NCBI RefSeq assembly: GCF_032062135.1
Contig: NC_092858.1
Span: forward strand, 166,124,664 to 166,188,663
Reading direction: 5' to 3'
Source of the DNA: Pyxicephalus adspersus
Taxonomy: Eukaryota > Chordata > Amphibia > Anura > Pyxicephalidae
Length of the DNA stretch: 64,000 nucleotides
A program made the translations under genes and the position numbers. Positions 30,101-38,810 of the stretch are shown piece after piece (position 1 is the first letter of the stretch; every line of letters starts with the position of its first letter). Below the pieces are notes generated by a model, which saw only the letters and a program-made list of their open reading frames with translations, was not told where the DNA came from and searched no databases.

Positions 30101-32682
30101 CTGGGGGAAGTTTCCTCCCCTTTGAGTGACACATGGCTCCTCGCACATGCAAGTTCTGGAGTCGATAAGTTTAGTGGTCCAAAGGTCGGAAAAGGTTGGC
30201 GACCACTGTCCTGAGCTGTTGGAAACCTACTAAAGCCCAACTCTAAAGTTTTGGGGGCTTTTTAGTGATTATTGGGAATCATTATAGCAATATTAGGAAG
30301 TAATAACTACACGTTATACGCTGCTTGAAAGATCAAGAGAGTCTTGGTTAAAAGCTCTTGTACTTCATGTTAAAAATATTTATGTCCGTGGTCTGGATAT
30401 AGATGGCCCAGTGGTTAGCACTTTGGCCTTTGCAGCGCTGGGTCCCAAGTCGAGTCTCACCAAGGACACTATCTACATGGAGTTTGCAGGTTCTTCCTGT
30501 GCTTGCGTGGGTTTCTTCCCACATTCCAAAAACATGCAGTTAGATTAACTGGCCCCCCACCCCCTTAATTGGCCTTTGGACTATGGTAGTCTAGCCAGGG
30601 TCAGTCCACCAACAGTGAATATTGTAGTTGTGGATGGAGCCTGATAAGCTACATCACTGGCATCTTTTATCTCCCGGGATCTGTGTACTAGAATTCTCTG
30701 TTCTCTCCCATATTTTTATAGTCTCCTGCAATGTTGTTTTTTTTTTTTTTATTTGTAGATGTCTGTATATTAAAATGTGTGACATGACTTAAAAGCTGAT
30801 GGGTTGCTAAAGTCAACAAGATTATTTTGTAGTATCATTTCATACAATTATTCCTCTAGGTTAATTTATAATTGGTCATCTCATTTTATCCAACTGTTGG
30901 ACTGTTTTTACCTACTAAGCCCACTCATTGTGCCTTGTGTTGTGCTATTGTTCATAAAATTTTTTCCTCCTAGGAATAGCAAGGCAAGCAAACAGAAAGC
31001 TGCAGTGATAGAGAGCAATGGGCCAGTGTATGTGGAGATCCAACAGAACAGCCTAGACATGTATTTATCAGCCTGCAAGTTCCTGGACTCTGCACTTGCC
31101 TTTCCCCCAGACAAGATGCCACTGTTTCAGATGTAAGTCACTTATGGGCTATGAATGACTCCTGCTATGTCTCCATAATATTTGTATGTTGTTCTCATGT
31201 CTGGGTTTCCTCCAAATGTTCTAATTTAGGGCTGTCAATCCCCTGTCCTCATAGTAATTTATCTTGATTACCACTGTGCACTGCTTGTGTTGATATCTGA
31301 TTGAATATTGATCAAAATGATTGTGTCTACTTTTGGGATTTGCCTCTTGCATTCATTTTTAAATGACTACATTTCTTCATCACTAACAACCAAAGCACTT
31401 CCTGCTGTATTCCTTAACAACCAGCAAAGCATTGTTTTTATAGTAAGCAGCGGAGAGCACTCCTATTAGCTGGTGGTTGTGAGATACACATCCAAAAAAA
31501 GCAAACATACTACTTCCAACAGATATCATCTCGATACATGATGGTAATCCAAGTAATTGATCATTATCAGATATCTATCAATCATTTACTTGGTTATGCA
31601 TGATCTAACTATTGTATGCTTCGCTTCATAACTGTTTTTGAGAAACCATTCCAGTGTTGTATATAATCATTGATGATTTGGTAATGTGAGTTTGTGCTCA
31701 TTACTTTGCAGATACAGATGGGCGTTTGTGCCTGAGGTTGACACAGAGGCCTGCGTTGTTCCTACAGAAGTGGTCGAGAACCATCAAGAATGTAAACCCC
31801 ATGTCGTCCGGATATTGGAACTTATGAAGTTCCGGTTTGGGGTTAGTATTTCCCTAAGATATTTTATTTCTGTTACACAGCAAGACAATGCTTCACAGTA
31901 GCAGTAAGACAAGTTGTGCAAAAGAGTTACAACAGGGATAGAGCTTGAGGCATTTATTCCTCCTCAGCTGCTCGAAAATAGCACTATGATAAAGTAAAAC
32001 ATGACCTGATCATTCCTTCATTATGCATTTCCTTTGCAAGGGGTGCTACCGTCTTCTTCTTTCTTCTCTTCCAGTAGACAATCTTTGGCCATCTTGATTG
32101 GCTGGGCTGGGATGGAGCAACTCTAGCAAAGTGGTGCGGGAGTTCATTCATTCCCAGCATGCGCAAAGAAAGCCGGGAATGTCAGGTATTCTGGCAACCA
32201 AACCTGACACTGTGTATGCATCTCAGCTTTTTTGCCAGAAACCCAGAGTGATCAAAAAGGTAGGAGGGAAAAATAGCAGAAGGGACATTGCCTCTCCTTT
32301 TATTATTATTATTATTATTATATCTTTTCTGGAATAATGACCTGACTGATCGTGGATTCTCGTGAACTAAGTGAACTTTAGTTTCGCTTGAAGCACAATG
32401 ACACCTACACCAGCCCACTCCTTCCAAGTAAGGAACCTTATGATATGTCCAGTTAACCTCCCTGATGGTCTAAGTATGTCAGTATTTTTACACCAAAACC
32501 GGTACATTGTTTTGCGTGGAAATTTATTTTACATTGTAGGCCTATAATTCTTNGGCATAACTTACCGAAATATGTCCAATATTTAATACATTTAAAAATA
32601 AACTTTAAATAAAAAACACAAAAATCTGTTAAAATAAGGGTGCGCAAAAATACTGAAACCTGTAATATATCTGTACAGTAGC

Positions 32683-32741
<59 letters not shown>

Positions 32742-33830
32742 TACTTTGTATTGGATTCAATACAGTTATTTTGTATTGAAACCAATACCAAATAATTTGA
32801 ATTTCCCGCCGCGTCTCCCGCACACACCAACGTCACTGGGAACTCCTGGGGAACACCAGTGCACTCACCGGCTGAAGATCGAAGGCACAGGACGTGGCCC
32901 GAGGATGGGGGCGGATGAGCAGGATGCCGGACGACGCCGATGTGACCAGGTAAGTGGTTTTTATTCTTGTTTTTAGCTACCCCTCGGGGCTGAGGGTTAC
33001 CGCTTTTAGCATAGTTTTTTTTTTACATCGAGCCACACTCGGGAATACAGCAAAGGATGTTAAGAAGGGGTTGGGTTGGCTTGTTTTTCTCTGTCTTGCT
33101 AAAGCTGACGTTTGAGAAGGGAGATAAGAACAGGGAATAAACCTGAACTAAGCAAGATGAATGAGGTAAAGCTGAAATTCAGGTCTAAAGGTGAACTAAA
33201 AAAATCACACTTACCTTTACTCCTACAGAGCCCTTAATTCCTCCGGGGCTGTCATTGATTCAGTCCTGAGCTGTCCTGGAATCCTGGTGCTGCCATCTTC
33301 TTTATTCTTCTGGCTACATCACCTGATCCCACACTGCACAGGCTCAAGATTGGGTGACGTAACCCACTGTAAATGGGAAGAAAATATATTTTACTTTATA
33401 TAAAAGGGTTATCTAACCAACCGTTTTATATAAAGTAAAAATTTTGGTGATAGGTCTGCTTTAAGCAAGAAGGCAATCATACACTGATGTACTGTTAGTG
33501 TCAATTTGCTTCTTTTTATAATTCCAAGCTACATCACATTGTTTTTGTTCTTGTGTTCTTACCTTTTGCTCTCAGGAACATGTAGCCGAAGAGACCAATT
33601 TGAAAAGAAATGAATTCCCTCTCCTCAATCTCCATTCTATATCCAAGATCACCCAGCTGATGCCATTCTTCAGGACTCTAAGTTATGTGTTTAAAGCAAA
33701 GGGAAAAGGTTCCGGCACAGCACAAGGTATCTATGGCTCTGTGGAATACCCAGTAGAAGACACTACAAGGGTGATGAAGGAACTCGAGGAAAATGTAGAA
33801 TATGACTTCTTAGAAAGCATGGTAAACTAA
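108..33830 (+). CDS. DOP1B: DOP1B (DOPEY2), 3' 26 exons, C-terminal about 1817 residues
   Basis: Large Dopey-family protein, known as a cytosolic peripheral-membrane scaffold that works with MON2 and the ATP9A/Neo1 flippase in endosome-Golgi traffic. Exons placed by homology, AG/GT sites and phase: 108-207, 1332-1523, 4303-4963, 6598-6869, 8280-8432, 8962-9062, 9429-9619, 10137-11718, 13000-13111, 14686-14871, 16434-16559, 16895-17029, 17117-17172, 18770-18874, 19652-19718, 20344-20488, 21530-21615, 23329-23438, 23934-24080, 25305-25366, 26311-26439, 26938-27074, 29498-29553, 30974-31132, 31712-31841, 33576-33830. The exons sum to 5455 nt, with one leading base of a split codon and then exactly 1818 codons with no internal stop. 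The usual family length is about 2300 aa, so roughly the first 480 residues, with the conserved Dopey N-terminal domain, lie left of the window. Recognisable stretches include [14 protein letters not shown] across the first junction, YLRSF-like leucine-rich segments in the 1.6 kb exon, [15 protein letters not shown], and the end DFLESMVN. All donors are GT. DOP1B rather than DOP1A is chosen because MORC3 follows in the same orientation. Confidence 0.95.
1063..1252 (+). mobile_element. SINE-like element, 3' part
   Basis: Contains TTGGCTTCCCCCAAAATCTT, GACATATGACTATGGTAGGG, GTGACATGACTATGGACTTT, GTAATATGTTGGTGCTAAAT and a (TAA)n tail. Same family as 5941, 12563, 27117 and 30401. Confidence 0.75.
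3121..3552 (+). mobile_element. TAGTCCCCGGG-type MITE in DOP1B
   Basis: Third member of the family at 48787 and 61059: begins TACAGATAGTACCAAAGTTA, contains ACATACGGACGACTCCTAGA and TGACTTGCAGAAGAAATCTT, and ends AACCTGGGGACTACCTCTAT. Inverted ends and lack of coding sequence point to a pogo/Tc1-related MITE, a tentative label. Confidence 0.75.
5360..5935 (+). repeat. Interspersed repeat, member A of a pair
   Basis: Starts near a GGGCAAAACGCGTCGG motif and shares long stretches with 7340-7740: CTTACAAAGAATAATCACAC, GAGCTTGTGAACAATTGTTT and the TGTTTTCCCAG...CTTTTC block. The related piece GCATTGGACAGATGGGGTAT at 6330-6350 shows that the following SINE-like pair split this element. Confidence 0.65.
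5941..6318 (+). mobile_element. Two adjoining SINE-like elements
   Basis: A tail fragment (5941-6022, ending GCTATATAAATACTGTGTAA) is followed by a longer copy with GTTTGCAGG, GGATTTCCTCCGGGTACTCC, the TTAGGTTAATTGGCTTCCCC block and the AGCGCTGTGTGAGCGCTATA end. The two lie inside the repeat at 5360-6440. Confidence 0.72.
7200..7865 (+). repeat. Repeat (member B) flanked by about 95-bp direct repeats
   Basis: Sequence 7206-7305 (GAACAATGGTTGCCGTTAAA, TTGGTGTTTTTTATTGGGAA) is repeated imperfectly at 7770-7860. Between them lies a copy of the 5360-type element, ending GGGTATAACACAAAAAGAAC. There is no coding content. Confidence 0.6.
8465..8885 (+). repeat. Minisatellite in a DOP1B intron
   Basis: About eleven imperfect units of 34-40 bp with core CACACTGACACTGGGGATCC then CAGAACAATGA. 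Units drift toward the 3' end. It starts about 30 bases after the exon ending at 8432. Confidence 0.85.
9855..10053 (+). mobile_element. Palindromic GGGCCTGATTTATTAAAG MITE
   Basis: Arms GATTTATTAAAGCTCTCCAA, ...AAGCTGGGTAATCCAGCAAA and, inverted, GCAGGTTTGCTGGATCACCC make one long imperfect hairpin. Same family as 11881, 22418 and 48116. Confidence 0.8.
11881..12099 (+). mobile_element. Palindromic GGGCCTGATTTATTAAAG MITE
   Basis: GGGCCTGACATATTAAAGCT at the left, AGCTTTATTGAATCAGGCCC at the right, internal AGGTTTGCTGGATCATACAG. Confidence 0.82.
12563..12872 (-). mobile_element. SINE-like element, near full length, - strand
   Basis: Reads on the - strand from a GTGGCTCAGTGGTTAGCACT-type head (12870-12848) through GGTTCCCTACATG, the GTTAACTGGCC block and GTGACATGACTATGGACTTT to the (TAA)n tail at 12563. 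The head has A-box and B-box-like words, suggesting a tRNA-derived SINE. Confidence 0.72.
13678..13790 (+). repeat. Short repeat shared with 9770-9855
   Basis: GGCCTAAGTGGCCAATCTTTA and preceding TCTCCTCCATG-like sequence occur in both introns. Probably fragments of one old element of unknown class. Confidence 0.4.
14885..15670. repeat. Large imperfect palindrome, possible long foldback element
   Basis: Nested inverted matches: TATATATTGTAACTTATTCC region with 15640-15665 (its inverse order is not exact), TCTAAATGGATTTTCAGGGC with GAAAATCCATTTAGA at 15613-15627, AAGCATCATTTATTGTACAT with 15553-15574, TTGCTTCCTCAGGAAGCATG with TGCCTCCTGAGGAAGCAAT at 15425-15443. A perfect 19-bp hairpin sits at 15189-15234. 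Confidence 0.7.
15189..15234. repeat. Perfect 19-bp inverted repeat with 8-base loop
   Basis: AGTTCTCTGTCTAACGTCC at 15189-15207 pairs exactly with GGACGTTAGACAGAGAACT at 15216-15234. No coding or T-run context; lies within the larger palindrome. Confidence 0.85.
17670..18400 (+). mobile_element. LINE remnant (CR1/L2-type ORF2 C-terminus and 3' UTR)
   Basis: Translating with two frame breaks gives [20 protein letters not shown], then [20 protein letters not shown], [44 protein letters not shown] and [20 protein letters not shown]. This order is the usual C-terminal region after the reverse transcriptase in CR1/L2-like LINEs. Heavily decayed, 5'-truncated and on the sense strand of a DOP1B intron. 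Confidence 0.75.
19779..20106 (+). mobile_element. MITE with GCTATGTACACATGTGC ends
   Basis: Left end AAGGCTATGTACACATGTGC, right end GCACGCGTGTACCTAGCCT, inverted to each other. Internal GGAAAGGATCTTTCACGATC palindrome. GC-richer than the surrounding intron. No transposase. Confidence 0.78.
20655..20812 (+). mobile_element. SINE-like tail element
   Basis: ATTATAAGCTCTTCGGGGCA, GTCCTCTCCTCC, GCAATCCCTATTTAATGTAC, AGCGCTGCATAATATGTTGG and a TAA-rich tail. Confidence 0.72.
21190..21460 (+). repeat. Interspersed repeat related to 31990-32330
   Basis: Both hold a GGGTGCTGCCATCTTCTT / GGGTGCTACCGTCTTCTT word, a CCCAGCA..AAGCC..GGGAA..CAGGTATT block and a GCAGAAGGGA(C/T)ATTGC end. Unnamed family. 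Confidence 0.55.
22418..22574 (+). mobile_element. Palindromic MITE, end-truncated
   Basis: AGCTGGGTGATCCAGCAAAC at the left; right arm CTTGGAAAGCTTTATTAAAT. Left terminus lacking. Confidence 0.75.
24452..24742 (-). mobile_element. MITE with GCTATGTACACATGTGC-type ends, second copy
   Basis: CTAGGTAAACACTTGCAATG at one end and TTGCACGTGTGTACCTAGTC at the other; internal TTGTCCGATAATCGGCTCAG, also present inverted in the 19779 copy. Confidence 0.75.
25828..25905 (+). mobile_element. SINE-like tail fragment
   Basis: GCAATCCCTATTTATTGTAC, CTCTGCGTAATATGTTGGTG, then a TTAATATTAATATT tail. Confidence 0.65.
26516..26848 (+). mobile_element. Pogo/Tigger-like MITE
   Basis: Left end ACAGTAGGATCTCGCCTATC, right end GGCCGGATAGCCCACTGT, with TA on each side. 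Internal ATTATCCACC and TATTCGGACA words are typical of such ends. No transposase. Confidence 0.65.
27117..27228 (+). mobile_element. SINE-like tail fragment
   Basis: CATTAGATTGTGAAGGACAG, GTGACATGACTATGGACTCT and CTGCGCTATATAAATACTGT. Confidence 0.7.
27774..28102 (+). mobile_element. hAT-like MITE (CAGTGGTCGCCAACC)
   Basis: Starts CAGTGGTCGCCAACCGGTGG, ends GGTTGGCGGCCACTG; flanks CTATGTTT and CTCTGTTT fit a mutated 8-bp target duplication. Confidence 0.8.
28376..29237 (+). mobile_element. TTAA-flanked MITE, long form
   Basis: Left TTAACCACCTGGGCGTTACA, right TAACGGTTGGGAGGTTAA. TTAA at both ends suggests piggyBac-type insertion. Inside: repeated and inverted TATTGGATTGGATACAGGAC words (28748-28865) and a GC-rich block with CGGGACCAGGTAAG twice. 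No transposase. Confidence 0.72.
29922..30212 (+). mobile_element. hAT-like MITE (CAGTGGTTGTCAACTGG), second copy
   Basis: CAGTGGTTGTCAACTGGTGG to GGTTGGCGACCACTG, flanked by TCCTAAGC and TCCTGAGC, an 8-bp target duplication with one change. Contains a G9-10 run near 30011. Confidence 0.85.
30401..30600 (+). mobile_element. tRNA-headed SINE-like element, 5' part
   Basis: Head GGCCCAGTGGTTAGCACTTT and GCAGCGCTGGGTCCCAAGTC-GAGTC resemble A and B boxes of a tRNA-derived promoter; then GACACTATCTACATGGAGTT and CATGCAGTTAGATTAACTGG. The tail seen in other copies is missing. Confidence 0.68.
31990..32330 (+). repeat. Interspersed repeat related to 21190-21460
   Basis: GGGGTGCTACCGTCTTCTTC, CCCAGCATGCGCAAAGAAAG, CCGGGAATGTCAGGTATTCT; ends in a (TTA)n tract at 32299-32320. 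Confidence 0.55.
32447..33062 (+). mobile_element. TTAA-flanked MITE, second copy
   Basis: Left TTAACCTCCCTGATGGTCTA; right CACTCGGGAATACAGCAAAG-GATGTTAA. Shares TATTGGATTCAATACAG, GAATTTCCCGCC and GACCAGGTAAGTG with 28376-29237. Contains a (TA)n run at 32690-32739 and the single N at 32553. Confidence 0.72.
32690..32739. repeat. (TA)n microsatellite
   Basis: About 25 TA dinucleotides with almost no interruption, inside the TTAA-flanked MITE. Confidence 0.95.
33190..33465 (+). repeat. Interspersed repeat related to 46455-47290
   Basis: GGTGAACTAAAAAAATCACA, CTTACCTTTACTCCTACAGA, GGTGCTGCCATCTTCTTTAT, TGACGTAACCCACTG, and an inverted pair TTTACTTTATATAAAA / TTTTATATAAAGTAAAA at 33391-33440. 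Confidence 0.6.
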
Positions 33831-33942
33831 TAATATGGAAGCCACATTATGCTCCTGGCCTGTACTGATTACCCTGAAGATTTCCTGATGGATATATTAG
33901 TGACAATACAATACAAAATGAAGAAACAATATTTGCTTGTTA

Positions 33943-33948
33943 AATAAA
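33943..33948 (+). promoter_or_regulatory. Polyadenylation signal of DOP1B
   Basis: AATAAA lies 113 bases after the DOP1B stop codon. The surrounding A/T-rich sequence has a second possible hexamer-like site (AATAAA in ATAATAAATTTT) near 33967. This implies a short 3' UTR of about 130-160 bases. The cleavage site itself is not visible from sequence. Confidence 0.6.
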
Positions 33949-33999
33949 AAGTAAAACTGTAAATATAATAAATTTTAATGTGAAAACGCTGCGGAGGGA

Positions 34000-35309
34000 C
34001 ATTTTAGGCTACAAAATGCTGTGAAGTTTTATGAGATAAAAGTGTCATATATATCATAAATTGTGATATATAATGTGAAGCACATAGGGGCCATTGTATG
34101 TACATATTTGTATAGACCAGATGATAAACTAGGATAATAGCTGGGTGAGAATGGCACTGTATTAGGCCAGGTTGTCACATAGGTTGAAAATATTTTGAGT
34201 ATGTAGTCAAAAAAAAAATGATTTGGCATGATGGCCAGTTTTCCCATAGAAATGTAAGGGAACTATTTCATTCTAAATCACTGTACACAATGCTGCAGCT
34301 GTAAAAAAGAAAAGCTTGTATTTTGCTGTAAATTTGGTAAATCTGATATATTCCAGGGGAATTTTCAAGTTCTCTGATTCACACAGCAAAGTACACAATT
34401 CAAAAAACCTGGTAAATTGCATTGATGAATATGGAACAAGGCAATTAGCACAAACATAAAAGGAAAAGAGGAACAGCAGCTGCAATAATTAATGTAATTT
34501 TAAGGACGGAAAGATCATCTTCACCTATGGCTTCTATAACTGGACATTGCCAGTCTGGAATCCACATCATTTCCTATTACATTTGCAACATTCCTATTAT
34601 AAAAACTGTAAGATTCTTTAAGTTATTCTTTCCAATTTGCACTAACGGTTCAAGCCCTGCAGTAAATACTTTGCCACTGATTTGATGTTGGTGAATAAAA
34701 GAGCTAATAAAGTTGTCCCAAAGACATGTTTGGCCATTTTTTATCTGTTTGCAATTGATATTTATTATGCAACAAAAAATACACTTCTAATAGGTTCTCG
34801 CATCTTGTCCAATGTTCTGCCTATTGACATGTTGATAGATACACTAGATGGCGAAAAGTTAGTGGTCACCTGACCATCACAGCTAAATGAGTTTGTTGGA
34901 CATTCTGTTCCCATACTAGGGGAATAAGTTTGAAGTTACCCCCTTCCTTTGTAGTCATACCAGTTTGTAATTTTCCAATAAATCCAACTTTTCCTCAGCT
35001 GTTCTGGTCTGTCTGCCGGAACTCCTACCATCTTCCTTGGAGCCTAATACATGAAGTGGCTCAACCTTGGAATTACATGGATCCCATCCATGTTCTTCTC
35101 AGCCATACGATGGGACCCCATCCCAAGCCCAATTAGGGACAGACACCATCTTCCACAAAAAAATGTGCCCTAGAGAGGGTATCTACTTTGCCCTGCAACA
35201 TTTCTTCTTGGTGCTCAACCATAGTTGAAGTCCTACAGTGGACAAGAACCAGAAGATGACCTTAGTTTTACTATCCCTGGCCTGGGACATCCAAGCCGGG
35301 TTAGTGGTC
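34000..35309. other. Intergenic sequence, no gene seen
   Basis: Between the DOP1B polyadenylation site and the first N gap. Only short chance frames; no splice-supported or conserved coding sequence. The 34930-35309 part has the base composition of an old repeat but I cannot name it. Confidence 0.5.
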
Positions 35310-35775
35310 NNNNNNNNNNNNNNNNNNNNNNNNNNNNNNNNNNNNNNNNNNNNNNNNNNNNNNNNNNNNNNNNNNNNNNNNNNNNNNNNNNNNNNNNNNN
35401 NNNNNNNNNNNNNNNNNNNNNNNNNNNNNNNNNNNNNNNNNNNNNNNNNNNNNNNNNNNNNNNNNNNNNNNNNNNNNNNNNNNNNNNNNNNNNNNNNNNN
35501 NNNNNNNNNNNNNNNNNNNNNNNNNNNNNNNNNNNNNNNNNNNNNNNNNNNNNNNNNNNNNNNNNNNNNNNNNNNNNNNNNNNNNNNNNNNNNNNNNNNN
35601 NNNNNNNNNNNNNNNNNNNNNNNNNNNNNNNNNNNNNNNNNNNNNNNNNNNNNNNNNNNNNNNNNNNNNNNNNNNNNNNNNNNNNNNNNNNNNNNNNNNN
35701 NNNNNNNNNNNNNNNNNNNNNNNNNNNNNNNNNNNNNNNNNNNNNNNNNNNNNNNNNNNNNNNNNNNNNNNNNNN
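35310..35775. other. Assembly gap
   Basis: Run of 466 N in the DOP1B-MORC3 intergenic region, with a MITE end directly on its right border. Confidence 0.99.
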
Positions 35776-35905
35776 ACACACAGGATCAAATATCGGGGGA
35801 TGTCTTATTCACGGGTGAGTGTCTTATTTTAATTATTTTTTCAAAAATCCGGGGTGGCTTATTTAATGGGGATGTCTTAAAATCGGGGAAACATGGTAGT
35901 ATCAT
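35776..35905 (-). mobile_element. GTTTCCCCGA-type MITE, partial
   Basis: GATGTCTTATTCACGGGTGA, TCCGGGGTGGCTTATTTAAT, TAAAATCGGGGAAACATGGT: the inverse of the element at 63083-63317; the rest lies in the N gap. Confidence 0.72.
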
Positions 35906-35924
35906 AAGGACTCCAAAGCTAAGT

Positions 35925-36195
35925 TCATTCTCCAGGCACTTCTGTTCTATGATATTGTAGTTTTGCATGGCTGGGTCAATGTTCTTCCCATATACAGAAC
36001 TGTTTGCTTCTCATCCCTGACTAGTTGTTACATGATTGCTCTTAGACCAACATTAGAGGCATCAACCTGGACCACAAAGGGTCTTTTAAAATCAGGACCA
36101 GCACTGTTGCACAAAATTTACTTTGGCTGCCGAAATGCCCCCTCAGCTTTCCAACTCCATTTAACCATCAATGACCCTTTTCTCTTCTGTAGATC
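35925..36195 (-). mobile_element. Ty3/gypsy-like pol remnant
   Basis: On the - strand, a frame with stops reads RPFVVQVDASNVGLRAIM, then TVLYMGRTLTQPCK, resembling the RT-RNase H connection of gypsy elements (P-F-x-V-x-x-D-A-S, then S-R-x-L). Several stops; no LTRs recognised nearby. Confidence 0.6.
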
Positions 36196-36199
36196 TGGT

Positions 36200-38376
36200 A
36201 ATGGAGCAGTGAGGGTAAAAAAATTCAGAACAAACCTCTTATATTACCCCACTGTGCCAAGAAAGGTGGAAAACTAGTTCTATGAATACCTTCTTCAATG
36301 GTATAGACAAGGTAATGTTTGCTATGATGGCTGTTTACGTGAATCTTCCACAGCAGCAGCTTTTCTTAGGAATTCTATCTGCTGCTGCATTCCATCTCAA
36401 GAGAAAGGGAAAAAGAAAGTGAGAAAGGGAAGGGTGGATAGAAGAAAAACCTAAACCAAAAACATTTAATAAAATTAAAAAAAAAAAAAAAACATAAAAG
36501 GGACACCTAACCTTAATCTGGTGGAAAGGCCATGATGGACAATCAAAAACTTAGGGTTGTTTAGCAGGTGGAAAGGTAGGGATCACTTCCTGTGTATCCC
36601 CACTTGTAGATGGTAGTAAAGAAGTAAGCAGGATATGAAGAGCTACCAGCCTAATGACACGAGGCAGGGACAATGTCATGTCTCACCCAGTCCGCAGAAT
36701 GAAGCTGTGCAGTGGCATGAGGGTCTCTAAGGAACCTTCCTCCAAATTATCTTGTCAAGTAGACCAAGGCATCATGGGGTCCAGCCAGCTTGGTAAAGGA
36801 GGTTTCTGGATCTGCAAATCTTTACTAAAGCAATATAAACCCTGCACGAATTTAGTGTACAGAACCACCATCAGACAAGCAGGGATTCCCTAGTGGTATG
36901 GTATGTTAGCACCTTGTATCAAGGTGGAAGTATTTGTGGGACTAGAAGTGTCAGGAAGCGGTAAAGAACGATACAAAACACTCAGGCACTGCTTAATTAA
37001 AAGTTAGTACTTATCTTTATTGAATGGGTGTAATAATCCAAAACAGCAACAGTTCCATCAGCAAGATCACAGGACCTGGTTTACCCCAGGGAGGGCCCAT
37101 TTCCATATCATCTAACTGGGAAGAGTCCGGCAGGGAGAAGCTGGCATTTCTTTACATTTATCCAGAAAATGTCAGCGTCAGCACTCAATTCTATGATATC
37201 TGGAGTTAACAATTATACACTGATCCCAACCAATCAACTCGTTACATGACTATTGCTACCTTATATTGACCAAACCTCCTTGTTACATTATAATATATAA
37301 AAAAAAAAACTTGCATTGTCAGTATGAGAATATATTTTGTATATTACCAGCTGCTTTCTTTCTGATGACCTATCAGGGCATAACAGCCATAACTTTCTAC
37401 TTATCAGGTCACTGATGTACACAAAATGTTCACAAGGGCACAGACCAGACAGTTTATACAAATCCACCTGTACATATACAACACATGGACTCAGTATTCC
37501 ATGTTTTTGTATTTGACTTGCTAAAAAGATTAACTCTTAGGTGGTTCTCCTTAGGAATAATGAGAAAGCCTCACTATTCCTGATACACTCTAGGGAGAGT
37601 CAGAAGACGGCACAATGCTCAGTGTCCGTTAGGGGGATCCATAGCTGGGTCCAGAATGATGGAGATTGAGGTGCCATTACAATCAGCAATGTATCAGCAT
37701 CAGCAAGTTTATTATCAAAAGTCTCCCTATCCTTATAAAGGAAAAAGGGAATATTACATTTCTCAGGGAATCTGGGGATGCAGTCTTTGTGTGCGAATCA
37801 AGGGTGTCCTCCAAATCATCTGGGATATTATTATGATAAATGAGATAATGTACCAGTTTGATGTAGATGTAGCTAACCTGCCAATTCATATCCTGTGTAT
37901 CAATTTACCCCAGCATGATGCCCCATGCTGGAAATACAAGTGTCAAATACAATTACAGCATTAAATTCTTTTTAAAATACTATTTTGTGCATTTTAGCAT
38001 ATTATGGTCAATCACTGGAGCATGGAACAGGATTTCATACATAATGTAAAAACCTTAAATAAACCTGATTGTGATTTAATGTGATTTCTACTGACCACTG
38101 AGGGAGTCTGCTAGTGAGGTCTACATTGGGGTCTATCAATGAGGTCTGCCTTAGGTGTTTGTCACCAGGACTGTCTCTCAAGGACTGCAGCAAATGTGTT
38201 CTGTACTATGTTTTGCATGGTCCCAGAGTTTGTTTTAGTGTGCCTCTACTATGCCCAATATTTAGCACCTATTAACCCAAGCTCACTTATAGCCATGGCA
38301 AACTACACATGCCACATTTCCCAGGTGGTAAGTATCCCTCTCTGAAAAACTGAAATCATGAAAGAAGCGATCACAA
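36200..38376. other. Intergenic sequence, no gene seen
   Basis: A poly-A tract near 36477-36493 and otherwise unremarkable sequence. No coding signal, promoter or complete repeat could be supported. Confidence 0.5.
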
Positions 38377-38565
38377 CGAAATATCTATATACAGATAAGT
38401 AGAATTCTTACTCAGATCTCTATATACAGAAAGTTAGAGCTCATACTCAGATCTCTATATAAAGAGGTAGAGCCTATACTCAGATCTCTATATACAGAGA
38501 CAGGTAGTAACTATACTCAGATCTCTATATATACAGACAGGGGAAATAATCACACTCAGATTTGA
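38377..38565 (+). repeat. Short degenerate minisatellite before MORC3 promoter 1
   Basis: Five to six units of 33-39 bp with core CTCAGATCTCTATATACAG. This is the same family as the long array at 58275-60290, in the same position relative to the promoter. Confidence 0.85.
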
Positions 38566-38620
38566 TCCCACTTACATCTCTTCATACAAACAGGTGGTGA
38601 TCACAATAACATCCACAGTA

Positions 38621-38771
38621 CAGAGCTCCGCCCCTGTTCTGAGAAGAGCAGACCACGCCTCTCGCCCCTCCCAGCTCAGCTACTCTGCGCATTATAAGCC
38701 GGGCTCAGTAGTCACATGTCAGTAAGCGTACAGCGGTCAGCTATCGTGTCGACCTCCGCGGTTCTTCTGAG
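38621..38771 (+). promoter_or_regulatory. MORC3 promoter, copy 1, and 5' UTR
   Basis: Just upstream of the exon 1 ATG there is a GC-rich block with a GC box (CTCCGCCCC, 38626-38634), GACCACGCC and CGCCCCTCCC elements that resemble Sp/KLF sites, and a TATA-like TTATAAG at 38692-38698, about 75 bases before the ATG. The whole block is repeated almost unchanged before exon 1' (60341-60494), which supports a functional core. A transcription start near 38722 is inferred from the TATA position only. Confidence 0.6.
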
Positions 38772-38810
38772 ATGGCTACTGAAGGGATTGGGGGGATTCG
38801 CATGAGTTCA
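38772..38810 (+). CDS. MORC3: MORC3 exon 1, copy 1
   Basis: The ATG opens [13 protein letters not shown], then donor GTAACT at 38811. It joins in phase 0 to exon 2 (LNPKFLHTN), reading GIRMSSLNPKF like the MORC3 N terminus. Seven of 39 bases differ from exon 1' at 60495; here the donor is GTAACT, a weaker match than the GTAAGT of the other copy. Confidence 0.8.

Noticed and set aside
35183..35960. Open frames of 160-240 codons
   Set aside because: They are open only because they cross the N gap.
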